Positions 39,736 through 48,012 of a stretch of DNA of 64,000 nucleotides are shown one piece after another. The translations under genes were made by a program, and so were the position numbers. Position 1 is the first letter of the stretch. Each line of letters opens with the position of its first letter. Source of the DNA: Reinekea marina. Lineage in GTDB: Bacteria > Pseudomonadota > Gammaproteobacteria > Pseudomonadales > Natronospirillaceae. Where the stretch lies: positions 2,530,501-2,594,500 of the forward strand of contig NZ_JAUFQI010000001.1 of NCBI RefSeq assembly GCF_030409715.1, read 5' to 3'. Below the pieces are notes generated by a model. That model saw only the letters and a program-made list of their open reading frames with translations. It was not told the DNA's origin and did not search any database.

Positions 39736-40515
39736 GTGTCTCATTTAACCATTTATAATAATTCGTACGCATCAAGATTGATTGTGGGCACCTCTCGCTA
39801 CCCATCTCCGTTGCAATTAAAACAATCAATTGAACAGTCAGGTACTAATCTTGTGACAGTATCGTTACGACGACAACAGAACGACCTTCATTCGGCCCAA
39901 CATTTTATAGATTTTATTCAGCAATCATCTATCGATGTCTTACCCAATACGGCCGGCTGCGAAAGCATAAAAGAGGCCATGACACTCGCGCACATGAGCC
40001 GAGAAATATTTAATACCGATTTAATAAAGCTGGAATTGGTAGCAGATCAATATCGCCTAGAGCCCGACATGGAAAAAACCCTAGACTGTGCACGTTTGCT
40101 TTTATCGGAAGGATTTAAAGTACTGCCTTACTGCACCGATAATTTGGAGTTTTGCGTTGAGCTTGCCACCGTTGGTTGCCAAGTTGTAATGCCGTGGGGT
40201 GCCCCCATTGGCAGCGGCCAAGGATTACAAAACCCAGAGCATTTAATGCAATTGCGAAAAGAGCTGCCCGATACCACGTTGATCGTCGATGCCGGCATCG
40301 GTAAACCTTCACATGCCGCGCAAGCCATGGAACTTGGATTCGATGGAGTGTTGTTGAATACCGCCATAGCTAAAGCACAAAGCCCGTACAAAATGGCCCA
40401 TGCCATGAAACTGGCGGTTCAAGCGGGTCGTGAAGCATTCAAGGCGGGTACCATTATTGCTCAGGATTTTGCCACACCCAGTACCCCGACTTTAGGAATG
40501 CCATTTCGTGATTAG
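39736..40515 (+). CDS. thiG: Thiazole synthase
   Basis: Combines deoxyxylulose 5-phosphate, dehydroglycine and ThiS-thiocarboxylate into thiazole phosphate. About 259 aa, TIM barrel. The Schiff-base lysine is K98 in NTDLIKLELVAD; PNTAGC and the phosphate-binding VDAGIGKPSHAAQAMELGFDGVLLN segments are present. It starts with GTG after GGAGG, one base past the thiS stop; the longer frame reaching into thiS was rejected. Its stop overlaps thiDE by 8 nt. Confidence 0.95.
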   Translation: MSHLTIYNNSYASRLIVGTSRYPSPLQLKQSIEQSGTNLVTVSLRRQQNDLHSAQHFIDFIQQSSIDVLPNTAGCESIKEAMTLAHMSREIFNTDLIKLELVADQYRLEPDMEKTLDCARLLLSEGFKVLPYCTDNLEFCVELATVGCQVVMPWGAPIGSGQGLQNPEHLMQLRKELPDTTLIVDAGIGKPSHAAQAMELGFDGVLLNTAIAKAQSPYKMAHAMKLAVQAGREAFKAGTIIAQDFATPSTPTLGMPFRD

Positions 40516-41977
40516 CCCCTCATCTCACTTACTGATCATCTCAGGATTAGAATCTAATGGCTTTGCTGGCGCACTGAAAGATATCGAAATCGCAGCTCGA
40601 TTTTCTATATCGCCAAGACTCGTTGTTTCTACTCTCACCGCTCAAACTAATCATTCAATGCTGGCCAATGAGCCAACGCCTGCTGCGGTTGTTAAAGCGC
40701 AACTTGAGTCTCTTCAAGCGCCACCGAGTTGTATTAAAATTGGTGTACTCCCAAATTCTGACCAAGCTGTAACCATTGCACATTGGCTAAAAAACTTAGG
40801 TCCGAACAAACCAAAGGTGGTACTTGACCCAATTAAGCTCAGCAGTAGTGACCGCTCAGCTTTTTCCGATGAAACTCTAGCCAATATCATTTTGCCGTTG
40901 ATTCCTTATGTGGATGTCATCACGCCAAATCTAAGTGAATATTGTGATTTAACGAACACGCCTAAACCCCTATTTGATCACAAAACGGCTTTTGTTCATT
41001 TCAAAGTAGCGTTTCCACTGTTTAGAGGCTGCCTATACATTAAAAGCGCTTTAGTGGATTCCAAAAACAGCCGTGTGACTGACTTATTGATACAACACAA
41101 TACCCCCACTAAAATACAATACCTGACTCAACACATGAGCGAACTGAATTTACGTGGAACAGGCTGTGTTTTCTCAACCGCTCTAACGTGTGCTTTATTT
41201 CAACAACACTCGATAGAAAGTTCTGCAATTTTGGCCAGTGCTTGCTTAACTGAGTTGAGAGATTATCAACTGCGATCAACAAAGCCGAGTTTCGGTTGGC
41301 CAATAAATGTGAACTACTACCCTACCGTCGGTCGCCGCGGCCTGCCCACGGTTGCCAGTGCATTTCCTAGAATGGCTGATCAAGCCGGCTTATACCCTAT
41401 AGTTGATTCTTCGACGTGGATTGCCAAACTAGCCTCTTGGGGGGTTCGTACCGTACAACTGCGATTAAAAAATAGGAACGCAACCGACATAGAAGCAGAA
41501 GTCATCAAATCTGTCGCTATTGCGAAGCAACATCAACTACAGCTGTTTATAAATGATTATTGGCAGTTGGCTATAAAGCACAACGCTTATGGGGTTCATC
41601 TGGGGCAAGAAGATTTGCAATCTGCAGATATTGAAAAAATTCACTCCGCCGGTTTACGCTTAGGTATAAGTACGCATGGCGATTATGAATTTTTGATTGC
41701 CAAACAATTACGACCCTCCTACTACGCCGTTGGCGCTATTTTCCCCACAAAAACAAAAGACATGTCGGGTAAAATACAGGGCATCGAACAGCTAAAACGC
41801 TATTGTTTTTTAGCACAAGAGACTCCAGTGGTTGCCATAGGAGGCATAACGCAGCAAAACATAACTCAGGTACTGTCTGCTCAACCCAATTTCATTGCAA
41901 TGGTTTCAGCGATCACAGAAGCGAAAGACCCTGAATGTGTGACGAAAGAATTATTAAAGACACTGTCGAGAGGCTAG
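40508..41977 (+). CDS. thiDE: Fused HMP(-P) kinase / thiamin-phosphate synthase
   Basis: 489-aa fusion of two thiamin enzymes. Residues ~1-260 are a ribokinase-fold ThiD domain: the catalytic GTGC motif is kept (RGTGCVFSTAL, C220), but the usual N-terminal SGGAGIQAD is replaced by SNGFAGALKD, so substrate contacts have drifted. Residues ~285-489 are a ThiE domain with LYPIVDS, TVQLRLK, FINDYW, VHLGQEDL, AVGAIFPTKTKD and VVAIGGI. GTG start within thiG. Last gene of the operon; it supplies HMP-PP and joins it to thiazole phosphate. ThiF, needed for ThiS activation, is not nearby. Confidence 0.9.
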   Translation: MISPSSHLLIISGLESNGFAGALKDIEIAARFSISPRLVVSTLTAQTNHSMLANEPTPAAVVKAQLESLQAPPSCIKIGVLPNSDQAVTIAHWLKNLGPNKPKVVLDPIKLSSSDRSAFSDETLANIILPLIPYVDVITPNLSEYCDLTNTPKPLFDHKTAFVHFKVAFPLFRGCLYIKSALVDSKNSRVTDLLIQHNTPTKIQYLTQHMSELNLRGTGCVFSTALTCALFQQHSIESSAILASACLTELRDYQLRSTKPSFGWPINVNYYPTVGRRGLPTVASAFPRMADQAGLYPIVDSSTWIAKLASWGVRTVQLRLKNRNATDIEAEVIKSVAIAKQHQLQLFINDYWQLAIKHNAYGVHLGQEDLQSADIEKIHSAGLRLGISTHGDYEFLIAKQLRPSYYAVGAIFPTKTKDMSGKIQGIEQLKRYCFLAQETPVVAIGGITQQNITQVLSAQPNFIAMVSAITEAKDPECVTKELLKTLSRG

Positions 41978-42156
41978 CGTTTATTGCGTTTAGTTTGATT
42001 CTTTTTAAGCATAAGTTTCAACACCCAAAGCAGCACTAGAAACCCTCCGGCTAAATAAAGCAGAACCATCAATTCCGATGAGGCACCTTCGGAGTTCATA
42101 AAGCGGGACATGTCTTGAATGCGGTCCCGCTGGTCCATAAATAAACTAAACCCCAT
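41974..42156 (-). CDS. Small single-pass membrane protein, unknown
   Basis: 60 aa from the ATG at 42156, which has GGGAGG just upstream. It has a polar N-terminus, one membrane helix (~residues 28-50, ELMVLLYLAGGFLVLLWVLK) and a very basic tail KKNQTKRNKR. No family recognised. The stop codon CTA/TAG is shared as a palindrome with the convergent thiDE stop. It lies 36 bp downstream of the YqaA-like gene on the same strand and is probably cotranscribed with it. Confidence 0.6.
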   Translation of the reverse strand: MGFSLFMDQRDRIQDMSRFMNSEGASSELMVLLYLAGGFLVLLWVLKLMLKKNQTKRNKR

Positions 42157-42192
42157 ACGACCTCCCGTGCTCTTCACGTAACGCTTGTACGC

Positions 42193-42609
42193 TTAAAAAA
42201 CGGATATCACTCCGACAATGACAATTGCGTAGCGAGCCGCTTTACCGATGATCAACCAAGCATACGCCTTGCTCCGCGAAAAGTTAAGCGCACCGGCCAT
42301 TAACGGTAATGCATCACCAACTATAGGTAGCCATGCAAAAAACAAACTTGGGGTGCCATAACGACGAACTTTTACCAGTACATTTGGGTGTTTTTCTTGC
42401 ACATTGGTTAATTTAGATTCGAACCACGGCGCTGACCAACGCGCCAATTCAAACATGGCGATAGACCCTAAGGCATTTCCTGCGCTCGCAACAACCCAAA
42501 TGGTGATGTATTGCTCTGATGCGGCAGACACCAGATAGACGACGTAGGCTTCAGATGCCATTGGCCACATTGTTGCCGCGATAAACGCCACAAAAAATAA
42601 CGTTAACAA
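42193..42609 (-). CDS. YqaA-family (DedA/VTT-like) membrane protein
   Basis: 138-aa hydrophobic protein with an abbreviated SNARE-associated/VTT pattern: FIAATMWPMASEAYVV, ASAGNALGSIAMFELAR, a basic loop, then PIVGDALPLMAGALNFSRSKAYAWLIIGKAARYA. E. coli YqaA has the same layout. DedA-superfamily proteins are linked to lipid-carrier flipping and membrane homeostasis, but YqaA itself has no proven role. The start is TTG after AAGGAA; no ATG is available before the conserved region. Confidence 0.82.
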   Translation of the reverse strand: MLTLFFVAFIAATMWPMASEAYVVYLVSAASEQYITIWVVASAGNALGSIAMFELARWSAPWFESKLTNVQEKHPNVLVKVRRYGTPSLFFAWLPIVGDALPLMAGALNFSRSKAYAWLIIGKAARYAIVIVGVISVF

Positions 42610-42742
42610 TTTGATTTCATTCCTTTAGCGATGGCTCGCACAACTTTTAACCCCACTATACTATCTCAATGCCAGAGTATGACTTGTCATAATAATTAGA
42701 CAATGCTTGAATAGTCTTTTCACTTCAACAGTAGAGTACCGC

Positions 42743-43366
42743 ATGGCAACGTTTCGATTTTTTGCACTATTAGACCGGCTCCGTTGGATAAAACGCTGGG
42801 GGCTTAAACGCAATGTCATTGAAGAAAATGTCATGGAACATAGCTGGCAAGTAGCGACTATTGCGCACACCTTGGCTGAGATTCGGTTTCATGTGTTAAA
42901 GCAACCTAGCCATGAATATACCCCTGAACAAGTGGCGACAACGGCACTTTATCATGATTGCAGTGAAGTGATCACTGGCGACATGCCCACTCCGATCAAA
43001 TATCACTCAACGACAATTCGAAAAGCCTACCAAACCATAGAAGATGAAGCTGAGCATGAGTTGTTTAATCAACTGCCTGAATCTCTGCAGCCTTCTTTCA
43101 AGCATCACATGCTGCACAAGCATATTCATCCAGAAGTGGCTAAATTAGTAAAATACGCCGATAAAATCAGTGCTTTCTTAAAGTGCCAAGGTGAGCTGCA
43201 AGCCGGGAATGCGGAATTTAAGCAGGCAGCAAAGGTTATTGAGAGTGATATACGAGAAATGAACAGCCCAGAAGTAGACTATTTTATGTCAAACTTTGTG
43301 GAATCGTATCAGCTCACCATTGATGAGCTATTGAGCCAACACGATTCTTTAATCGCTCAATCTTGA
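42743..43366 (+). CDS. yfbR: 5'-deoxynucleotidase YfbR
   Basis: HD-domain phosphatase removing phosphate from deoxyribonucleoside 5'-monophosphates, part of dUTP-independent thymidylate salvage. About 207 aa from ATG 42743, which aligns with E. coli YfbR; the frame extends upstream to 42707 but without family support. Metal site: H33 in NVMEHSWQVA and H71/D72 in ALYHDCSEVITGDMPTP. It converges on the TetR gene with a 10-bp overlap of the 3' ends. Confidence 0.94.
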   Translation: MATFRFFALLDRLRWIKRWGLKRNVIEENVMEHSWQVATIAHTLAEIRFHVLKQPSHEYTPEQVATTALYHDCSEVITGDMPTPIKYHSTTIRKAYQTIEDEAEHELFNQLPESLQPSFKHHMLHKHIHPEVAKLVKYADKISAFLKCQGELQAGNAEFKQAAKVIESDIREMNSPEVDYFMSNFVESYQLTIDELLSQHDSLIAQS

Positions 43367-44019
43367 TCTAAGCCTAGCCCGCCAAGAACAAGTGTTTTAA
43401 TGGTTTTGGTCGCGGTCGCGAAGTCTTCTTCAGTAAGCTCTTCGCGCCCTAGCACCCATTGGATCTGAGTGGCAAAATCCGCATAATGCTGAGTGGCCCC
43501 CCACATAACAAAAATCAGATGATTTGGGTCTATTTCTTTAATTTTTCCTGCTTCTATCCAGCCGTAAAAGACTTTAGAGCGGTCGTCTATCCATTCTTTT
43601 AAGTCTTCAGATAAGAATTTCTTTAAATACGGAGCCCCTTGGATAATTTCCATGGCAAAGATTCGCGATGCCAATGGGTTCGTCTGTGAATACTTCATTT
43701 TTTCTTCAATATAAACAGACAGCACTTCTTTAGGATCATCATTTACAGTGGCATTACTGAAAACATGGTTCCAAAGCTCAAGAATATCGGCTAAAAGCAC
43801 GCCATATAAGCCTAATTTACTTTTAAAGTAATAGAGTATATTAGATTTTGGTAAATTAGCCCGATCGGCAACGGCATTCAAAGAAGTGCCCTTGTAACCG
43901 TTGAGGGCAAATTCAATTTCTGCTGCTTGCAGAATTTTGGCTTCGTTTTGCTGGCGAATGCGCCCCGCTTTCTTCGGTGTGCGAAATGCACTGTTTAACT
44001 GTTCTTGCGCAGAGTTCAC
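43357..44019 (-). CDS. TetR-family regulator, RutR-like
   Basis: 220 aa. N-terminal helix-turn-helix from residue ~25 (ILQAAEIEFALNGYKGTSLNAVADRANLPKSNILYYF) and a C-terminal TetR_C_13-like ligand domain (SRIFAMEIIQGAPYL, MWGATQHYADFATQI), the pattern of RutR, the pyrimidine/purine-responsive regulator. No rut genes are nearby, so the target is unknown. Convergent with yfbR (10-bp overlap), itself a nucleotide enzyme. Confidence 0.85.
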   Translation of the reverse strand: MNSAQEQLNSAFRTPKKAGRIRQQNEAKILQAAEIEFALNGYKGTSLNAVADRANLPKSNILYYFKSKLGLYGVLLADILELWNHVFSNATVNDDPKEVLSVYIEEKMKYSQTNPLASRIFAMEIIQGAPYLKKFLSEDLKEWIDDRSKVFYGWIEAGKIKEIDPNHLIFVMWGATQHYADFATQIQWVLGREELTEEDFATATKTIKTLVLGGLGLDQD

Positions 44020-44091
44020 GGTGAGTTTCCTGTAATAGCCGTCTCAAGAGCACTCACTTTACCATAAATTTTTCACTATTAGGACTAAGAA

Positions 44092-44766
44092 CTAAGGTAA
44101 CCATAAATCAAAAGATGCGCCCCCTCCTTCATTGTTTCCCAAAGCAATAAAACCACGCTTCTCATTGTTTTTATGTAAGCCGGCAATTTTCTGACAAAAG
44201 AATAACCCTAATCCCGTGGTGCCTGTTTGAAAATCGATGCCATTTTGCTCTTTCACTAGGCTCACCATAGACTCAGGGTATCCATCGCCATCGTCTGTAA
44301 TTTTAATATTTAACCAGCCGTCAATCTCATCCACGGTAAAATAAAGCCCAGAGCGAGTATAGCGGATGGTATTGGTCATAACATTGGCTAGCAGCCCTTC
44401 AATTAACATAGCATCCATAAACCAAACACTGTCTTTCACTTTGTAATCTATAGTTAGGTCGAGTTTCATAGACCTTAATAGTTCGGTGTAGCGGGCGGTA
44501 GCATCGCTGATGACATCGCTGACCAACACTTCATCAAAGCTGGGAACAAAATTGCCTTTCTGCATTTTGTAGAGCCCTAACATGTGAACCAGCCCGTTGT
44601 TAATACGACCACACTCTAACTGTATTCTGCGAATATCTTGAGCCGATTCCCCGTCGACATCTCCCAATCGTTGAGCAACATCATTCAACTGCCCATCGAT
44701 GAGCCCTAATGAATTTTTAACATCATGAACCGTGGCCGCCATAATCATTTGCGTTTCAATATCCAT
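44092..44766 (-). CDS. Cytosolic histidine kinase without sensor domain
   Basis: 224 aa, no membrane helix. The phosphoacceptor region is TVHDVKNSLGLIDGQL near residue 13; the HATPase_c domain has an N-box ANVMTNTIRYTRSG, G1 DDGDGYPE and G2 GTTGLGLFF. No input domain, so it must sense through a partner. It overlaps the stop of the upstream REC-TPR gene by one base (TAATG), making a coupled two-component pair. Signal unknown. Confidence 0.87.
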   Translation of the reverse strand: MDIETQMIMAATVHDVKNSLGLIDGQLNDVAQRLGDVDGESAQDIRRIQLECGRINNGLVHMLGLYKMQKGNFVPSFDEVLVSDVISDATARYTELLRSMKLDLTIDYKVKDSVWFMDAMLIEGLLANVMTNTIRYTRSGLYFTVDEIDGWLNIKITDDGDGYPESMVSLVKEQNGIDFQTGTTGLGLFFCQKIAGLHKNNEKRGFIALGNNEGGGASFDLWLP

Positions 44767-46433
44767 TAGCTCTCCTGAATTATCTTTTTAACCGTTTTAC
44801 GTAACTTAGCGTAGCGATCGTATTGATAATGCTGCTCTGGCAAGTGATCAATGCGCTGCAATAACTCTGAGCACTTCTTTACATCGTCGGTCGGGTTTGC
44901 AAGGGTTCGTAACGTTTGCAATTTGGATTGCACAAAGTTAAGAATCATACCGGGGTGGTTAGGTGAAATACGAAGGGCTTTTGCAAATAACTCTAACGAT
45001 TCGACATACTCTTTTCGTTTATATTTTTCAATGCCTTGCACGTTTAGATCGTGCGCTTCTTTACGTTTAGCAATTGAGACAGGGTCCGCTTGCAGTTCAT
45101 CTAAACGCTCCTTAAATTCTTCATCACCTTTAAATTGCACTCGCAGCCGTTTAACAATTTCATCGGCGTCTTCAAATCGGCCATTAAAATAAAACGTTTC
45201 AGCTATATAAAAGGCCGTATCCGGGATTACTTGATCGATATTAGAAAACAACTCTTTATAAAGTTCATCGAGCTTTGGGTTTAACGTACTTTGATCTTCA
45301 GATTCGGCTTTACGAATTTTTAGCGCGACATTAAAAAGCCGAGCATTGATATTACCTGGGAATCGCTCCGACATTTTTTTACTGACAAACATGAGGTCTT
45401 TATAAATTTCACGCTTTCGATTTTCTGTCGAATCACCTAATTCAGATTCGGTTTCTAAACCATCGACCAGTTTTTGATAATTCCCCAATTCTTCATGCAT
45501 TGTGCCTTCGGCCAGCGCAATGGCTGCTTTGTAAGCTTTGTTTGAACGATGCATGTCTAAGTTTTGCTTGGCAACCCTGGCAAGATCTAAGTTACGACGA
45601 ATGTTTCTCGGCGCTTTTACGATGGCCTTTTCCAGTAAGGCTTGAAGCTCCATTCGATTTTCAGTTTCTTTATAAATCCTTGCGAGTAAATCATAAGCGG
45701 CCATTGCCGTTGACTCATTCACTAGAACTTCTTTTAACCCTTTAGCTGCCGCAGCGTATTTATTTTGTATGAATTCAATTTCATGTAAATCGATTTTCAC
45801 CCAGCTTTGATAGCGCTGTTCAAGCAATCCTAATAAAAAATTCTCCGCTTCTGTGAGTTTTTCTTGTTCAATCAAAGATTCGGCATACATTTTCTGAGCA
45901 AACGATCGATACCGTGGGTGCTCTTCTTCAATTTCTCGAGCTAATTGGCATAACTCTGGCCATTGTGCTTGCTCTGCACACACCAACAACGGCAGTAACA
46001 CACGCCTTCGCTCAAACCAGCGTTCTAGTCGCCCCGCTAATACATCCATCGCAAAAGGTTTGGCTAAATAATCATCAGGCTCGAACTCTAAAGTGCTGGT
46101 TACCAATTCACGTGAGGTGTCTGCGGTAATCATAACGAAAACCGTCTCCTGCCCGATAAGCTTCTTTACACGCCACTCTTCCAAAAGCCGAGCGCCGTCT
46201 CGACCTTTGCCTAAATTAAAATCGCATAAGATCAATGAAAAATTAATTTCTTTAATCGCCTTCATTGCAGAATTGGCTTCGCCTGCTTCATAAACATATT
46301 CGTAGCCAAGTTCGTGCAACATGCCCTTGATCGATTTACGAACGTTATCGAAATCATCTACGATTAGAATCTTCTGATTTTTAGGCTCTGCGTTTGTAAA
46401 TGTGTCGCCTAGTAGCGCGCTCTGTGTACTCAA
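44766..46433 (-). CDS. Response regulator with REC domain and TPR array
   Basis: 555 aa. The CheY-like receiver occupies ~20-145: KILIVDDFDNVRKSI with the acidic pocket, phosphoacceptor Asp in LILCDFNLGKGRDG, MITAD and YLAKPF. The remaining ~400 residues are helical repeats of TPR character (for example AAYDLLARIYKETENRMELQ and a final KYKRKEYVESLELFAKALRISPNHP). No DNA-binding or enzymatic output, so it probably acts by protein contact. It starts with TTG after GGGGAT; no ATG precedes the receiver domain. Paired with the sensorless kinase and divergent from the TPR-barrel/FecR operon. Confidence 0.88.
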   Translation of the reverse strand: MSTQSALLGDTFTNAEPKNQKILIVDDFDNVRKSIKGMLHELGYEYVYEAGEANSAMKAIKEINFSLILCDFNLGKGRDGARLLEEWRVKKLIGQETVFVMITADTSRELVTSTLEFEPDDYLAKPFAMDVLAGRLERWFERRRVLLPLLVCAEQAQWPELCQLAREIEEEHPRYRSFAQKMYAESLIEQEKLTEAENFLLGLLEQRYQSWVKIDLHEIEFIQNKYAAAAKGLKEVLVNESTAMAAYDLLARIYKETENRMELQALLEKAIVKAPRNIRRNLDLARVAKQNLDMHRSNKAYKAAIALAEGTMHEELGNYQKLVDGLETESELGDSTENRKREIYKDLMFVSKKMSERFPGNINARLFNVALKIRKAESEDQSTLNPKLDELYKELFSNIDQVIPDTAFYIAETFYFNGRFEDADEIVKRLRVQFKGDEEFKERLDELQADPVSIAKRKEAHDLNVQGIEKYKRKEYVESLELFAKALRISPNHPGMILNFVQSKLQTLRTLANPTDDVKKCSELLQRIDHLPEQHYQYDRYAKLRKTVKKIIQES

Positions 46434-46610
46434 TGCTATCCCCGAATGTTCTACTATACTTTTTGGGTCAACTCACCAATTCTGCAAGCTGTAAATAACT
46501 GTAGACTAAATTAAAGAAACCACCCAATTTGGCCGATAAACTTATAACTTACCGAGGCAACCTGCTGCACAGCTGCTAAGCTTGTTAAGCAAACTTTTTG
46601 AGGATTATTA

Positions 46611-47999
46611 ATGAAGGCTCGATTCATTGCATTGGCCACCTTGCTCGCGAGCACTAGTTTTTCAGAAGAATCCGTGACCCCTGTCGTTGTGCCACTTTTT
46701 CAAGCACCCGCCAATTCAGAAGAAGCGTTTAATACTGAAGCACTCGCGCAATTTGTTGCCTTAGTTCAACAACAAGATTGGCCTACGGCCAGGATGTTGG
46801 CCGATGAAATCATCACAGAGGCTGAAGGGTTACCCCGTTTTGATCTTTATTACGGCATACTTTTAATGCAAGAGAGGGCTTTTGATCAGGCGATTTTTCC
46901 GCTTGAACGCGTATTATTCACTAACCCAAGCCAGCACAGAGCACGCTTAGAGCTTGGTCGGGCCTACTATTTTCTTGGCAACTTCGAACGCGCTAAAGTA
47001 GAGCTCAATCAGGTATTGGCGATAAACCCGCCAACCAACGTTAAAACTCGCGTTGAAACGTTGTTAGCCGCTATTGAATCAGCGCAATCCAGCCGAGATA
47101 TCAGTAACGTTGTCGGAGTTAGCCTATTAGCCGGCTGGGACAACAACGCAAATGGTGGCTCTAGCTTAGATGAAGCACTCGATTCAAACTTGCTGGGGTT
47201 AACCGAGCTCAGTAACGATTCCGAGCCACTCAGTAGTGGTTTTGGCCAGTGGTCAATCAATTACGCGCTTATTAAGCCGACCAGTCAAACCGGTAGCCAG
47301 CGATTATTGTTTGACTATACCAATCGCCTTTATACCGAACCAGAACTCCCATCAACGCATACCTTTACTCTAGGTGGGTTAATCACATCGGAGCAAGACA
47401 AGCTTCGCTCTAGCTTACCTATTACTATTCAGCTAGCGCTAGCCAAAGACTCCTTGGCTCAACTCACCTTTGATGCAAACTACCAGTTGGAACTGCTTGC
47501 ATGGGGCCCTCTGTGGGCTGGCGTCAAAATAGGCACTCAACCGTCAATTTCAGTGAATGATTCATCCTCCACATCTGTCAAAGATATGGCAGCTTTGGTC
47601 TTAAATGCCTCAGAACGTGGACGAGATCACACTTTTTTGAGCCAATATTTGCAGACCAGTATCGCTGGGGAGGAGGATGGACATATCGAATGGCGCGCAA
47701 TGGCGAACCAGTACCAGCTCAACTGGCCTTTAAAGCCTGCGTTGAGTTTGACCAGCCAGTTTGAGCACCAATGGCGAATTTATAAGGATGAAGATCTGTT
47801 TTTTACTGTAGACGAGGAATCTACCAAGTTAAAAACACGGCAAGATCACATTCTTAGCCTTAATAGCCAAGTAAATTGGCAGGCAAGCCCTTGGCTTACA
47901 TCACAAACGCGACTTTCGTTTGAATGGCTAAGAAGTAACATTAATGCATATGAACGCAATCGCTTTGCCATCAGCCAAGCCATCAGTGTTCAATTTTGA
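46611..47999 (+). CDS. TPR plus outer-membrane beta-barrel protein, Slam (DUF560)-like
   Basis: 462 aa. A signal peptide (MKARFIALATLLASTSFS), then periplasmic TPR-type repeats at ~30-155 (ILLMQERAFDQAIFPLERVL, ARLELGRAYYFLGNFERAK), then ~300 residues of alternating polar/aromatic strands, starting NVVGVSLLAGWDNNANGG and ending in Phe (AISQAISVQF), as expected for a BAM-assembled barrel. This layout and size match surface lipoprotein assembly modulators (Slam), the outer-membrane part of type XI secretion. GAGGAT precedes the ATG. The FecR-domain protein starts 13 bp downstream and is the likely client. Assignment to Slam proper is by architecture only. Confidence 0.6.
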   Translation: MKARFIALATLLASTSFSEESVTPVVVPLFQAPANSEEAFNTEALAQFVALVQQQDWPTARMLADEIITEAEGLPRFDLYYGILLMQERAFDQAIFPLERVLFTNPSQHRARLELGRAYYFLGNFERAKVELNQVLAINPPTNVKTRVETLLAAIESAQSSRDISNVVGVSLLAGWDNNANGGSSLDEALDSNLLGLTELSNDSEPLSSGFGQWSINYALIKPTSQTGSQRLLFDYTNRLYTEPELPSTHTFTLGGLITSEQDKLRSSLPITIQLALAKDSLAQLTFDANYQLELLAWGPLWAGVKIGTQPSISVNDSSSTSVKDMAALVLNASERGRDHTFLSQYLQTSIAGEEDGHIEWRAMANQYQLNWPLKPALSLTSQFEHQWRIYKDEDLFFTVDEESTKLKTRQDHILSLNSQVNWQASPWLTSQTRLSFEWLRSNINAYERNRFAISQAISVQF

Positions 48000-48012
48000 A
48001 GAAGGTGTGCCC

